A stretch of DNA of 55,454 nucleotides from an uncultured Bacteroidales bacterium (GTDB taxonomy: Bacteria > Bacteroidota > Bacteroidia > Bacteroidales > Bacteroidaceae). The notes under the pieces were generated by a model. That model searched no databases and was not told where the DNA came from. It was given only the letters and a program-made list of their open reading frames with translations. This document shows positions 17,614 to 25,415 of the stretch, one piece after another (the first letter of the stretch is position 1; the number at the start of each line of letters is the position of its first letter). The position numbers were made by a program, and so were the translations under genes. The stretch covers positions 1 to 55,454 of the forward strand of contig CASFRV010000013.1 in NCBI GenBank assembly GCA_949297215.1, written 5' to 3'.

Positions 17614-17635
17614 CACACCATATTATATATATAAG
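17614..17635 (+). repeat. AT-rich recurring motif before nadA
   Basis: CACACCATATTA followed by TATATATAAG, ending 3 bases before the nadA ATG. It is identical over 22 bases to the copy after upp (6480-6501, other strand). Confidence 0.6.
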
Positions 17636-17638
17636 CAC

Positions 17639-18634
17639 ATGGACATCAAAAGCAGCTGGAAAGAGAAAGGATACGTCGACGAACCCGTGCCTGCGGGCAT
17701 CGACCTGCGGGCCGAGATAGACCGCCTGCGCCGCGAGCGCAACGCCGTCATCATGGCCCACTACTACACGGAGGGCTGCCTGCAAGACCTGGCCGACTTT
17801 GTGGGCGACAGCCTGGCGCTGGCCCAGAAGGCCGCCCGCACCGAGGCCGACGTCATCGTGATGTGCGGCGTCCACTTCATGGGCGAGACGTGCAAGATCC
17901 TCTGCCCCGGAAAAACCGTCATCGTGCCCGACCTGAACGCCTCGTGCTCGCTGGCCGAAAGCTGCCCCGCCGACCGCTTCGAGGCCTTTGTCAAGGCACA
18001 CCCCGGCCACACGGTCGTTTCGTACGTGAACACGAGCGCGGCCGTCAAGGCCCTGACCGACGTGGTGGTCACCTCGGGCAACGCCCGCCAGATCGTGGAG
18101 AGCCTGCCGGAGGACACGCCCATCGTCTTCGGCCCCGACCGCAACCTGGGGGCCTACATCAGCAGCGTCACGGGGCGGCCGATGGTGCTGTGGGACGGCG
18201 CCTGCCACGTGCACGAGCGCTTCTCGGTGGAAAAGCTCGTGGAGCTGCGCCGCCAATACCCGGGAGCCAAGGTGCTCGTGCACCCCGAATGCAAAGGCGC
18301 CGTGGTGCGCCTGGCCGACGTGGTGGGCTCGACGGCCGCCCTGCTGAAATATGCCCGCGAGAGCGGGGAACAGACGTTCCTCGTCGTGACCGAGAGCGGT
18401 ATCCTGCACGAAATGCGCCGCCTCTGCCCCGACAAGGAGTTCATCCCCGTGCCGCCCGACGAGCCGGGCTGTGCCTGCAACGAATGTGCCTACATGCGCC
18501 TCATCACGCTCGAAAAGCTCTACAACTCGCTGCGCTATATCTGGCCCGTCGTCGAGGTGCCCGCCGAGGTGGCCGCACGCGCCGTGAAACCCATCGAACG
18601 GATGCTCGACATATCGGCGCGCCTGGGGCTCTGA
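17639..18634 (+). CDS. nadA: Quinolinate synthase NadA
   Basis: NadA condenses iminoaspartate with dihydroxyacetone phosphate to quinolinate in de novo NAD synthesis and needs a 4Fe-4S cluster. At 331 residues it has the three pseudo-repeated domains and the cluster cysteines in SCSLAESC (about 103-109), HPECKG and PGCACNECAYM. The substrate motif MAHYYTEGCLQDLADFVGDS is at about 39-58. It heads an operon with the M28 gene (44 bp) and sufE, whose product supplies sulfur for cluster assembly. The partner enzyme NadB is encoded at 31991-33580; I see no nadC here. Confidence 0.96.
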   Translation: MDIKSSWKEKGYVDEPVPAGIDLRAEIDRLRRERNAVIMAHYYTEGCLQDLADFVGDSLALAQKAARTEADVIVMCGVHFMGETCKILCPGKTVIVPDLNASCSLAESCPADRFEAFVKAHPGHTVVSYVNTSAAVKALTDVVVTSGNARQIVESLPEDTPIVFGPDRNLGAYISSVTGRPMVLWDGACHVHERFSVEKLVELRRQYPGAKVLVHPECKGAVVRLADVVGSTAALLKYARESGEQTFLVVTESGILHEMRRLCPDKEFIPVPPDEPGCACNECAYMRLITLEKLYNSLRYIWPVVEVPAEVAARAVKPIERMLDISARLGL

Positions 18635-18678
18635 GAGGGCCGGCGACGGCCATACATCACGCAACAATCATTGAAAGC

Positions 18679-19686
18679 ATGAACATACAAACCATCCTGA
18701 CGGCTGCCGCGGCCCTGCTGCTGGCGGGCAGCCTCATCGCCTGCAACGGACAGAAAGACAACGCCGCGGGCGAAACCGACACCAGCGCCGACACGGCCAC
18801 GGCCGTGCAGTTTTCGGCCGACTCGGCCATGGCCTACGTGCGGGCTCAGTGCGACTTCGGGCCGCGCGTGCCCAATACGGAGGCCCACCGCCGCTGTGGC
18901 GACTACATCGCCGCGAAATTCCGCAGCTTCGGCCTCGACGTGACCGAGCAGCGCGCCACCTTTACGGGCTGGGACGGCACGCGCCTGGACGGCCGCAACA
19001 TCATTGCCGCCTACCGCCCCGAGGAAAAGGAACGCGTCATCGTCTGCGCTCACTGGGACAGCCGCCCCTGGGCCGACGCCGACCCCGACTCGTCGCGCCA
19101 CCGCGAACCCGTCATGGCGGCCAACGACGGTGCCAGCGGCGTGGCCGTGCTGCTCGAAACGGCACGCAAGCTGGCCGAGCTGAAACCCGCCGTGGGCGTC
19201 GACCTCATCTGCTTTGACGCCGAAGACTACGGAGCACCCTACTGGGGCACGGCACCCGAGGACGGCAGCGACTGGTGCCTGGGCTCGCAACACTGGGCGG
19301 CCCATCCCCACAAGCCGGGCTACACGGCCCGCTACGGCATCCTGCTCGACATGGTGGGCGGACGCGACGCCCGCTTCTGCCACGAGGGCTTCTCGCTGCA
19401 ATATGCCCAGGACGTCGTGGCCAAGGTGTGGAGCGCCGCCGAGACGGCCGGCGCAGCCGACTACTTCCTGAACGCCAGCGGCGGATATGCCGTGGACGAC
19501 CACAAGCCGATGAACGAGGTGGCCGGCATCCCCACCATCGACATCATACCCTACGTGCCGTCGGCCCCCAGCTCGTTCGGTGCCACCTGGCACACCACGG
19601 CCGACACGCCCGACAACATCGACCCCGCCACACTGCGCGCCGTGGGACAGACCATCCTGCAAGTGCTGGCCGACGAAACAAAATAA
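18679..19686 (+). CDS. M28-family glutaminyl-peptide cyclotransferase-like lipoprotein
   Basis: Starts at 18679 (MNIQTILTAAAALLLAGSLI), with lipidated C22 in the lipobox. The M28 fold carries the single-zinc set expected of glutaminyl cyclases: H in VCAHWDSRPW, D in AANDGASGVAVLLE, E in CFDAEDYG, and H in TWHTTADTPDNI. WDSRPWAD and NDGASGVA are strongly QC-like. Glutaminyl cyclase turns N-terminal glutamine of exported proteins into pyroglutamate; in Bacteroidetes many signal-peptidase I substrates start with Q, and several in this window do. The residues after C22 (NGQKDN) do not look like a surface signal, so I place it facing the periplasm. A plain aminopeptidase remains possible. Middle gene of nadA-M28-sufE. 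Confidence 0.85.
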   Translation: MNIQTILTAAAALLLAGSLIACNGQKDNAAGETDTSADTATAVQFSADSAMAYVRAQCDFGPRVPNTEAHRRCGDYIAAKFRSFGLDVTEQRATFTGWDGTRLDGRNIIAAYRPEEKERVIVCAHWDSRPWADADPDSSRHREPVMAANDGASGVAVLLETARKLAELKPAVGVDLICFDAEDYGAPYWGTAPEDGSDWCLGSQHWAAHPHKPGYTARYGILLDMVGGRDARFCHEGFSLQYAQDVVAKVWSAAETAGAADYFLNASGGYAVDDHKPMNEVAGIPTIDIIPYVPSAPSSFGATWHTTADTPDNIDPATLRAVGQTILQVLADETK

Positions 19687-19708
19687 AGACAACGCTAAGA
19701 AAAGAAAC

Positions 19709-20152
19709 ATGCAAACCATAGAAGAAACACAGGCCGAGGTGATCGGCGAATTTGCCGAACTGGACGACTGGATGGACCGCTACCAGCTGCTCATCGACCT
19801 GGGCGAAGAGAGCGAAACCCTGAGCGAGGACGACAAGACGGACGACAACCTCATCGATGGCTGCCAGAGCCGCGTGTGGCTGACGTGCCGCGAGGAGGAG
19901 GGACGCCTCGTGTTCCACGCCGAGAGCGACGCCCTCATCGTAAAGGGCATCGTGACGCTGCTCATCCGCGTGGTGAGCGGGCACACGCCGCAGGAGATTC
20001 TGGACGCCGACCTCCACTTCATCAGCGACATCGGCCTGACCGAGCACCTCTCGCCCACGCGCAGCAACGGCCTGCTGGCCATGGTGAAGCAAATGCGCAT
20101 GTATGCACTGGCCTACAAGGCCAAAGACGAAGAGCGGGCGGCACAGGGCTGA
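19709..20152 (+). CDS. sufE: SufE-family cysteine desulfurase sulfur acceptor
   Basis: Starts at 19709 (MQTIEETQAEVIGEFAELDD), 22 bp after the M28 gene. SufE takes persulfide sulfur from SufS and passes it to the SufBCD scaffold. The catalytic cysteine C52 is in LIDGCQSRVWL, preceded by the SufE helix MDRYQLLIDLG and followed by GIVTLLIRVVSGHTPQEIL; the end SPTRSNGLLAMVKQMRMYAL is typical. At 147 residues it is full length. Its place behind nadA may tie cluster supply to an Fe-S enzyme. Confidence 0.93.
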   Translation: MQTIEETQAEVIGEFAELDDWMDRYQLLIDLGEESETLSEDDKTDDNLIDGCQSRVWLTCREEEGRLVFHAESDALIVKGIVTLLIRVVSGHTPQEILDADLHFISDIGLTEHLSPTRSNGLLAMVKQMRMYALAYKAKDEERAAQG

Positions 20153-20174
20153 CGCCGCAGCTACCCTCTTTGAG

Positions 20175-20213
20175 AAGCCCGCACTCCCGCAACGGAACGG
20201 CGGGCTTTTCCGT
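20175..20213 (+). terminator. Intrinsic terminator after sufE
   Basis: AAGCCCGC (20175-20182) pairs with GCGGGCTT (20200-20207), followed by TTCCGTTT. Confidence 0.75.
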
Positions 20214-20250
20214 TTAAAACAACCATCTCACCCACTTAAAACACAACGCT

Positions 20251-21081
20251 ATGAAATTCTTTAAGAAGAAGGTCGTAACCATCGAAGAGACCGTTACGAC
20301 GAAACACGAAAAGCACGAAGAGAAGAAAAAGACCGAAAAACAGGGGATGGACGCCGTGGCTCCCAAGCACCTGGGCAAGCTCGACATGGTCATCGCCTTC
20401 GACACGACCGGCTCGATGGCTGCCTACATCGACGCCGTGCGCCACGAGGTGGCCCAGCTCATACCGCGCCTGTTCAAGGACAACGACGACCTGCGCCTGG
20501 GCATCGTGGCCTTTGGCGACTATTGCGACATGGAGGACGCCCATAACTATGGCAATGCCTACCAATGCATCGCGCCAACCAACAACGAAAACGACCTGAT
20601 CAAGTTTGTGCGCGAGTCGAAGGACACGAGCGGGGGCGACGGCGACGAGTTTTACGAACTGGTGATCAAGCGCATCGTCGAGGAAACGCCCTGGCGCGAA
20701 GGCTCCACCCGCTCGATCCTCCTCATTGCCGACGCCAACCCCCACCCGCTGGGCTATACGTATGAGAACTATCTCGGCGGGGGCAACCAGATAGACTGGC
20801 GCGAAGAGGCCCGTAAGGCGGCCTCGATGAAAATAAAGATCGACACGGTGACCATCACGGACGCTGCGTGGTACAAAGAGCTGTCGGCCATGACGAACGG
20901 CGTGAGCGTGCCGTTCCATAGCGGCGAAAAAACGGCCCGCCTCGTCGAAGCCGCCGTGTCGTCGCGCGGCACGATGAAAGCACGCGCAAGGTTCGACACG
21001 ATGATGGCCGAATGCGCCGACGAGGAGATGAAAGAGGTTTACAACACGTACAAGAAAGAACGCGACAGGCTGGACATGTGA
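20251..21081 (+). CDS. Cytoplasmic von Willebrand factor A domain protein
   Basis: 276 residues with no signal peptide or membrane segment. After a short lysine/glutamate-rich, probably coiled N-terminus (about 5-32) comes a VWA domain: a complete MIDAS start DTTGS at 51-55, a candidate second MIDAS residue in SKDTSGGDGDEF, and TRSILLIADANPHP as a core strand. VWA domains bind partner proteins through a metal ion. No AAA/MoxR, chelatase or toxin partner lies next to it, so I do not assign a role. It begins 99 bp after sufE behind a terminator and ends at a bidirectional terminator. Confidence 0.85.
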   Translation: MKFFKKKVVTIEETVTTKHEKHEEKKKTEKQGMDAVAPKHLGKLDMVIAFDTTGSMAAYIDAVRHEVAQLIPRLFKDNDDLRLGIVAFGDYCDMEDAHNYGNAYQCIAPTNNENDLIKFVRESKDTSGGDGDEFYELVIKRIVEETPWREGSTRSILLIADANPHPLGYTYENYLGGGNQIDWREEARKAASMKIKIDTVTITDAAWYKELSAMTNGVSVPFHSGEKTARLVEAAVSSRGTMKARARFDTMMAECADEEMKEVYNTYKKERDRLDM

Positions 21082-21116
21082 CCAACGGCCGGCGCTGCCC
21101 GGCGCTGCATGCTGAC

Positions 21117-21153
21117 AAAAAGCCTCCCCGGCCATGACGGCGCGGGGAGGCTT
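21117..21153. terminator. Bidirectional terminator between VWA gene and hydrolase
   Basis: AAGCCTCCCCG (21120-21130) pairs with CGGGGAGGCTT (21143-21153). The minus strand runs into TTTTTGTC; the plus side has CGTTTG. It lies between convergent genes. Confidence 0.8.
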
Positions 21154-21177
21154 CGTTTGTGTGGCAGCAGCCGGGCC

Positions 21178-22257
21178 CTACTCCATGTTTTCCTTGTAGA
21201 ACTGCTCAATGCGGTCGAAGGGAATCTTCGCCAAGTTGTCGTACAAATCGGTGTGGCTGGCACCGGGCACGATGACCAGCTCCTTATTATCTCCACGGAG
21301 CTTTTTGAAAGCGTCTTCGCCCATATAGCGCGAATGAGCCTTCTCGCCGTGGAGCACCATGACGGCTCCCTGTATCTCGCCGGCGTAGGCGAGCAGCGGG
21401 GCGTTGATGAAGGAGAGGGCCGACGTCGTGTTCCAACCGTTGTTGGAGTTGAGCGAGCGGGCGTGATAGCCGCGCGGCGTTTTATAATAGGCGTAGTAGT
21501 CCTTGACAAACTGCGGAGCGTCATCGGGCAGCGGGTCGACCACGCCGCCGGCCCGGGCATAAGAGCCGTTGCGATAGTCGGCCGTGCGCTGTGCAGCCAG
21601 CTGTGCGCGCATGTGGCCGCGGGCCTCGGCGTTGTCGCCGGCATCGAAATAGCCGTTGGTGGTGCAGCGGTTGATGTCGTACATAGTGGAGGCCACGGTG
21701 GCCTTGATGCGCGGATCGAGGGCGGCCGCGTTGATGGCAAAGCCACCCCAGCCACAGATGCCGAGAATGCCGATGCGCGCAGCATCAACGTCGGGACGCG
21801 TCGAGAGATAGTCGACCGCCGCACAGAAGTCCTCTGTGTTCAGGTCGGGCGAGGCCACGTAGCGGGGCTGCCCGCCGCTCTCGCCCGTAAACGAGGGGTC
21901 GAAGGCGATCGTGAGGAAGCCGCGCTCGGCCAGCGTCTGGGCATAAAGCCCGGAAGCCTGCTCTTTCACGGCTCCGAAGGGACCGCATACGGCTATGGCG
22001 GGCAAGGGAGCCGAAGCCCCCTTGGGCACGTAGACATCGGCAGCCAGCGTGATGCCGAAACGGTTGTGGAACGTCACCTTCATGTGGTCCACCTTGTCAC
22101 TCTTCGGGAACGTCTTGTCCCATTCCTGCGTGAGGTTCAGTTTTTCTTCCATAATGCTGTTGTTGTTTGTGGTCGTTTGCTCCTGGGCTCCGAGGCTGCC
22201 TGCACCGGCGGCACAGGCCAACGCCGCGAGACACCATGTTCTGAACAGTTGTTTCAT
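21178..22257 (-). CDS. Secreted alpha/beta hydrolase (dienelactone-hydrolase-like)
   Basis: A signal peptide ends at GSLGA|Q25. The mature part has an alpha/beta hydrolase core: PAIAVCGPFGAVKEQASGLY, TIAFDPSFTGESGG, the nucleophile elbow GILGICGWGGFA, and a catalytic-histidine motif PGASHTDLYD near the C-terminus. The elbow residue is cysteine (C168), not serine; dienelactone hydrolases use cysteine, so this may be functional. Residues 175-290 form a lid-like insert (TNGYFDAGDNAEARGHMRAQ). Substrate unknown. It lies 115 bp downstream of an AraC regulator gene on the same strand, which may control it. Confidence 0.82.
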   Translation of the reverse strand: MKQLFRTWCLAALACAAGAGSLGAQEQTTTNNNSIMEEKLNLTQEWDKTFPKSDKVDHMKVTFHNRFGITLAADVYVPKGASAPLPAIAVCGPFGAVKEQASGLYAQTLAERGFLTIAFDPSFTGESGGQPRYVASPDLNTEDFCAAVDYLSTRPDVDAARIGILGICGWGGFAINAAALDPRIKATVASTMYDINRCTTNGYFDAGDNAEARGHMRAQLAAQRTADYRNGSYARAGGVVDPLPDDAPQFVKDYYAYYKTPRGYHARSLNSNNGWNTTSALSFINAPLLAYAGEIQGAVMVLHGEKAHSRYMGEDAFKKLRGDNKELVIVPGASHTDLYDNLAKIPFDRIEQFYKENME

Positions 22258-22308
22258 TGCTTTCTACGTTGAATGGTTTCTCCTTCGTTACCTGCCGCAA
22301 AAATACGC

Positions 22309-22341
22309 AGAAAGCCCCGCGGCAACTTTGCCGTGGGGCTC
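22309..22341 (-). terminator. Probable terminator after the first AraC gene
   Basis: AGCCCCGCGGC (22313-22323) pairs with GCCGTGGGGCT (22330-22340), with one G-T type mismatch; the minus strand continues TTTCTGCG. It overlaps the area where the hydrolase promoter (TATTTTTG at 22305-22298) would need its upstream box. Confidence 0.55.
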
Positions 22342-22372
22342 AAACTACATGTCTGAAAAGGTCAGCCGACGC

Positions 22373-23230
22373 TCAGGAGGTCACCGCCGTGGGCGGAATG
22401 CCATAGACCTGCTTGAAAAGGCGGGAAAAATGGGAAGGACTCTTGAAACCGACCTGCGCACAGACGTCGGCTATCTTCTGCCGCCCGCCGCGCATGAGCT
22501 CGTAGGCTGCATCGAGGCGCCTGCGGATGAGCCATTTCTCGGGCGTCAGGTCGCTCACCTTCTTAAAGTCGCGCTTGAACGTGGCTAAGCTGCGGCCCGT
22601 GTAATGGGCCAGTTCGTCCATCGTCAGTTCGTACATGTAGTTACGGTTCATGAAGTCGAGGATGTCGATCTTCCACGGTTCGCTGAAATCGAAGAGCAGG
22701 GCCGCAAAGGACGGGTCGGCATGCAGCAGCGCCAGCAGGCCTTCCTGCAACTTTAAATGCATGAAATCGTCCTGCGGACGGACGGTGCGGTCGAAGTAGG
22801 GCGTCAACGAGGCCAGAAGGCTGGCCAGCTCGGCCGAGGGAGGCAGCTTGACGATGCCGGCAGCAGGCTTTCCCGGGCGGGCATCCCTGTACTTGCCAAA
22901 ACAGGCGTGCATCTCGCGCAGAAACTGCCGCGTGAACTTCATAAATATGCCGCAATAACGCTCACCTTCGTACGGCCGCTTGTACATATCGATGCGGTGG
23001 TCGCGCGGGATGAAGACGCATTCGCCCTTTCCCACGTGGATTTGCCGACGGCCGTCGTCGAGCACCATCTCGCCCGAACGGACGAAATTGAGCGCATAGT
23101 CGTGCGCACGGTGGCTACACACCTCCGTGCTGTCATAGAAAAAGCTGTAAAACACGTCGCCATAGTTGAAAATCATCTTCAAAGGCTCTTCGGCGACCGT
23201 CTGTTCAGTATTGTTCGGGATGGTCTTCAT
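22373..23230 (-). CDS. AraC-family transcriptional regulator
   Basis: 285 residues. The N-terminal part (about 15-150) looks like a cupin sensor domain (NFVRSGEMVLDDGRRQIHVG, KGECVFIPRDHRIDMYKRPY). The C-terminal part (about 190-285) holds the two helix-turn-helix units: MDELAHYTGRSLATFKRDFK and IADVCAQVGFKSPSHFSRLF, ending KQVYGIPPTAV. It follows the uridine-kinase-like gene by 18 bp and precedes the secreted hydrolase. Ligand unknown; control of the hydrolase is inferred from position only. Confidence 0.92.
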   Translation of the reverse strand: MKTIPNNTEQTVAEEPLKMIFNYGDVFYSFFYDSTEVCSHRAHDYALNFVRSGEMVLDDGRRQIHVGKGECVFIPRDHRIDMYKRPYEGERYCGIFMKFTRQFLREMHACFGKYRDARPGKPAAGIVKLPPSAELASLLASLTPYFDRTVRPQDDFMHLKLQEGLLALLHADPSFAALLFDFSEPWKIDILDFMNRNYMYELTMDELAHYTGRSLATFKRDFKKVSDLTPEKWLIRRRLDAAYELMRGGRQKIADVCAQVGFKSPSHFSRLFKQVYGIPPTAVTS

Positions 23231-23248
23231 GGGGAGGCGTGGGAAAGG

Positions 23249-24910
23249 TCAGTATTTAAACGTGCTGCCACCAAGAAACTCGCGCAGGAGCGAGGTGGGC
23301 GGCAGGCCCTTGGTGGAAATGGGCTTCAAGTACGAAAGAAATTTACGCAAGCGGTAGGCCTCGCTGTACTCGGGCACGTTCTCGGGCACCTGTTCGAGCA
23401 GCGGGAGCGCCTGCGAGCGCAAGGCCGCCAACTCGAAGAGCAGGGCCGTGTTGACCATCTCGTCGGCCTGCTCCTGATAGGGGAAAATCCAACGCTCCTC
23501 GCCCGCCCGCACCGACGGCCACTGACGGATGGTGGCCTCGGCCGAATGGCCGCGGTATTTATAGTCGCGCACGATGCGCCGCAACAGGCGGTTGTCGGTT
23601 GTGGGGATGTAGTTGTGGTCGTCCAAAAGGATGGTGGTCAGGGCCGAGGCGTATATCTTATACTTCCGCTCGTCGGGTATTTCAGCCGTGAGCGAGGGGT
23701 TAAGGGCATGAATGCCTTCCAAAATCAAGATGGTCCGCGGCGTCAGACGCAGCCGCCTCCCGCTCGTTTCGCTCCGCCCCGTCTGAAAGTTGTAGCGCGG
23801 CAACTCGACCTCCCCGCCCGCGAGCAAGGCGTTGATGTGACTATTGAACAAGGGGATGTCCATGGCCTCGATGTTCTCGTAGTCGTAGTTGCCCTCAGCG
23901 TCGCGGGGCGTCTTCACACGGTCGACGAAATAGTCGTCGAGCGAGATGGGCTCGGGCTTCAGACCACTGGCCATGAGCTGCACGCTGAGCCGCTTGGAAA
24001 AGGTGGTCTTCCCGCTGGATGACGGCCCGGCTATGAGCACCACCTTCAGCTGCGGGTTGGCATGTATCTTGTCGGCGATGCGGCTGATTTTCTTTTCCTG
24101 CAACGCCTCCGACACGTTGATGAGGTCGTTCGTATGCCCCTTGTCACACTCCTCGTTGAACTCGCCGATTGTCGTCACGCCCAAGATTTCCTGCCAACGG
24201 TGCTGCTCGCGGAAAACGTCGAACATCTTGGGCTGTTCGCGCATGGGGCGCAGACGGTCGGGATGGGCCGGGTCGGGCAGGCGCAGGAGCAAACCCTCGT
24301 CGTAAGGAACTACGTCGAACAGATAAAGCTGGCTGGTCTGAATGAGCAGCGAGCCATAAAAATAATCGGCCAGGCCGTCCAGCGTATAATAGGTTGTATA
24401 AAGCGAACCATAGCCTTCGAGCAGCTTTGCCTTGTCCTCCAAGCCCGAGGAACGGAACAGACGCACGGCTTCCTCCGTGGGACAGGTGATGCGATGGAAC
24501 GGCAGGTCAGCTTTCACAATCTCGTGCATGCGCTGCCGCAAGGCATCGACCAGGGCGGGCGTCACTCCGCCGTCGATAAACACGCGGCAGTAGTAACCGT
24601 TCGACACCGGCGTGTCGATGCGCAGACGGGCCAACGGATAAAGGTCGTGCAGCGCCTTGTAGAGCACAAAGAAAAGCGAACGCGTGTAGGTGCGCAAGCC
24701 CGAGGGCGACGTGATGTCGAGAAACTCCACGTCCTTATCGTTGAAGAACATGAAGTGCAGGCCTTCCACCTTGTTGTTCACCTTGGCGCTCGTGGCTCCG
24801 TGCGGCATGTCGAGCTCGAGCATCTCATAAACCTCTTCGAGCGTGAAGCCCATGGGCACCTTGTGCTTCTTACCCGTATTCTTACAACGTATCGTGACGG
24901 TCTTTCCCAT
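23249..24910 (-). CDS. Uridine-kinase-like nucleoside kinase with TGS-like N-terminus
   Basis: 553 residues in three parts: a TGS-like domain (about 1-63, VTIRCKNTGKKHKVPMGFTL), a region resembling the second additional domain of threonyl/alanyl-tRNA synthetases (about 65-235, HRITCPTEEAVRLF), and a C-terminal P-loop phosphoribulokinase/uridine-kinase domain (from about 285; Walker A GPSSSGKTTFSKRL; SLDDYFVDRVKTPRD; ILILEGIHALNPSL). This architecture is well conserved in Bacteroidetes and Firmicutes and is annotated as nucleoside kinase. Whether the substrate is uridine is not clear. A TAAATTTG box upstream is a possible -7 element. Confidence 0.9.
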   Translation of the reverse strand: MGKTVTIRCKNTGKKHKVPMGFTLEEVYEMLELDMPHGATSAKVNNKVEGLHFMFFNDKDVEFLDITSPSGLRTYTRSLFFVLYKALHDLYPLARLRIDTPVSNGYYCRVFIDGGVTPALVDALRQRMHEIVKADLPFHRITCPTEEAVRLFRSSGLEDKAKLLEGYGSLYTTYYTLDGLADYFYGSLLIQTSQLYLFDVVPYDEGLLLRLPDPAHPDRLRPMREQPKMFDVFREQHRWQEILGVTTIGEFNEECDKGHTNDLINVSEALQEKKISRIADKIHANPQLKVVLIAGPSSSGKTTFSKRLSVQLMASGLKPEPISLDDYFVDRVKTPRDAEGNYDYENIEAMDIPLFNSHINALLAGGEVELPRYNFQTGRSETSGRRLRLTPRTILILEGIHALNPSLTAEIPDERKYKIYASALTTILLDDHNYIPTTDNRLLRRIVRDYKYRGHSAEATIRQWPSVRAGEERWIFPYQEQADEMVNTALLFELAALRSQALPLLEQVPENVPEYSEAYRLRKFLSYLKPISTKGLPPTSLLREFLGGSTFKY

Positions 24911-25027
24911 AATCAGTGAGGTATTTTTCAGTGTTACGTCACAAATTTACGCCTTTATACCCCGCTGTCCGCTCCGAAGCATAATAATAAAACGTAAAAC
25001 AACGAAGAATGCAAACAGATACAGCCC

Positions 25028-25081
25028 TCAAAAACAAAATATCAGCGGGACAGCCAATTCATCCATGCTCGTCCCGCTGAT
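25028..25081 (-). terminator. Terminator after the DUF2795 gene
   Basis: ATCAGCGGGAC (25041-25051) pairs with GTCCCGCTGAT (25071-25081); the minus strand continues ATTTTGTTTTTGAGG. It ends the three-gene unit at 25113-26622. Confidence 0.85.
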
Positions 25082-25112
25082 TTCATCAAATGTCGCCCCC
25101 TTTCGAAGGCCA

Positions 25113-25334
25113 TTAATATTCGTCCTCGTTGAACAGGAAGTCGTCTTTGTCGGGATAGTCGGGCCATACGTCCTCGATGGTTTCGTAGATTTCCCCTTCG
25201 TCTTCCAGTTCTTGGAGGTTTTCTACCACCTCCATGGGGGCTCCTGAGCGCATGGCGTAGTCGATGAGCTCGTCTTTGGTGGCCGGCCAGGGAGCGTCCT
25301 CCAATTTTGAAGCCAATTCAAGTGTCCAATACAT
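25113..25334 (-). CDS. Small DUF2795-type protein
   Basis: The start at 25334-25332 gives MYWTLELASKLEDAPWPATK, 73 residues. It has the LxxLPWPATKxELIDYAxRxGxP-like helix pair of DUF2795 (here LEDAPWPATKDELIDYAMRS) followed by a very acidic C-terminus (YETIEDVWPDYPDKDDFLFN). Function unknown; the helical part resembles the small DUF2795 proteins widespread in Bacteroidetes. It follows the adenosyltransferase gene by 81 bp. The longer upstream frame is not needed. Confidence 0.85.
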   Translation of the reverse strand: MYWTLELASKLEDAPWPATKDELIDYAMRSGAPMEVVENLQELEDEGEIYETIEDVWPDYPDKDDFLFNEDEY

Positions 25335-25415
25335 AGATATGAGAATTTTAGGGTTTTGTCTGTGTTTTAATTTGATTCTCCTTTTTTGAAAGTGGGGCAA
25401 AAATAGTTCTTTTAT

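Noticed and set aside
16343-18667. A 774-residue minus-strand frame across ilvA and nadA
   Set aside because: It covers two genes with diagnostic motifs on the plus strand and shows no motif of its own.
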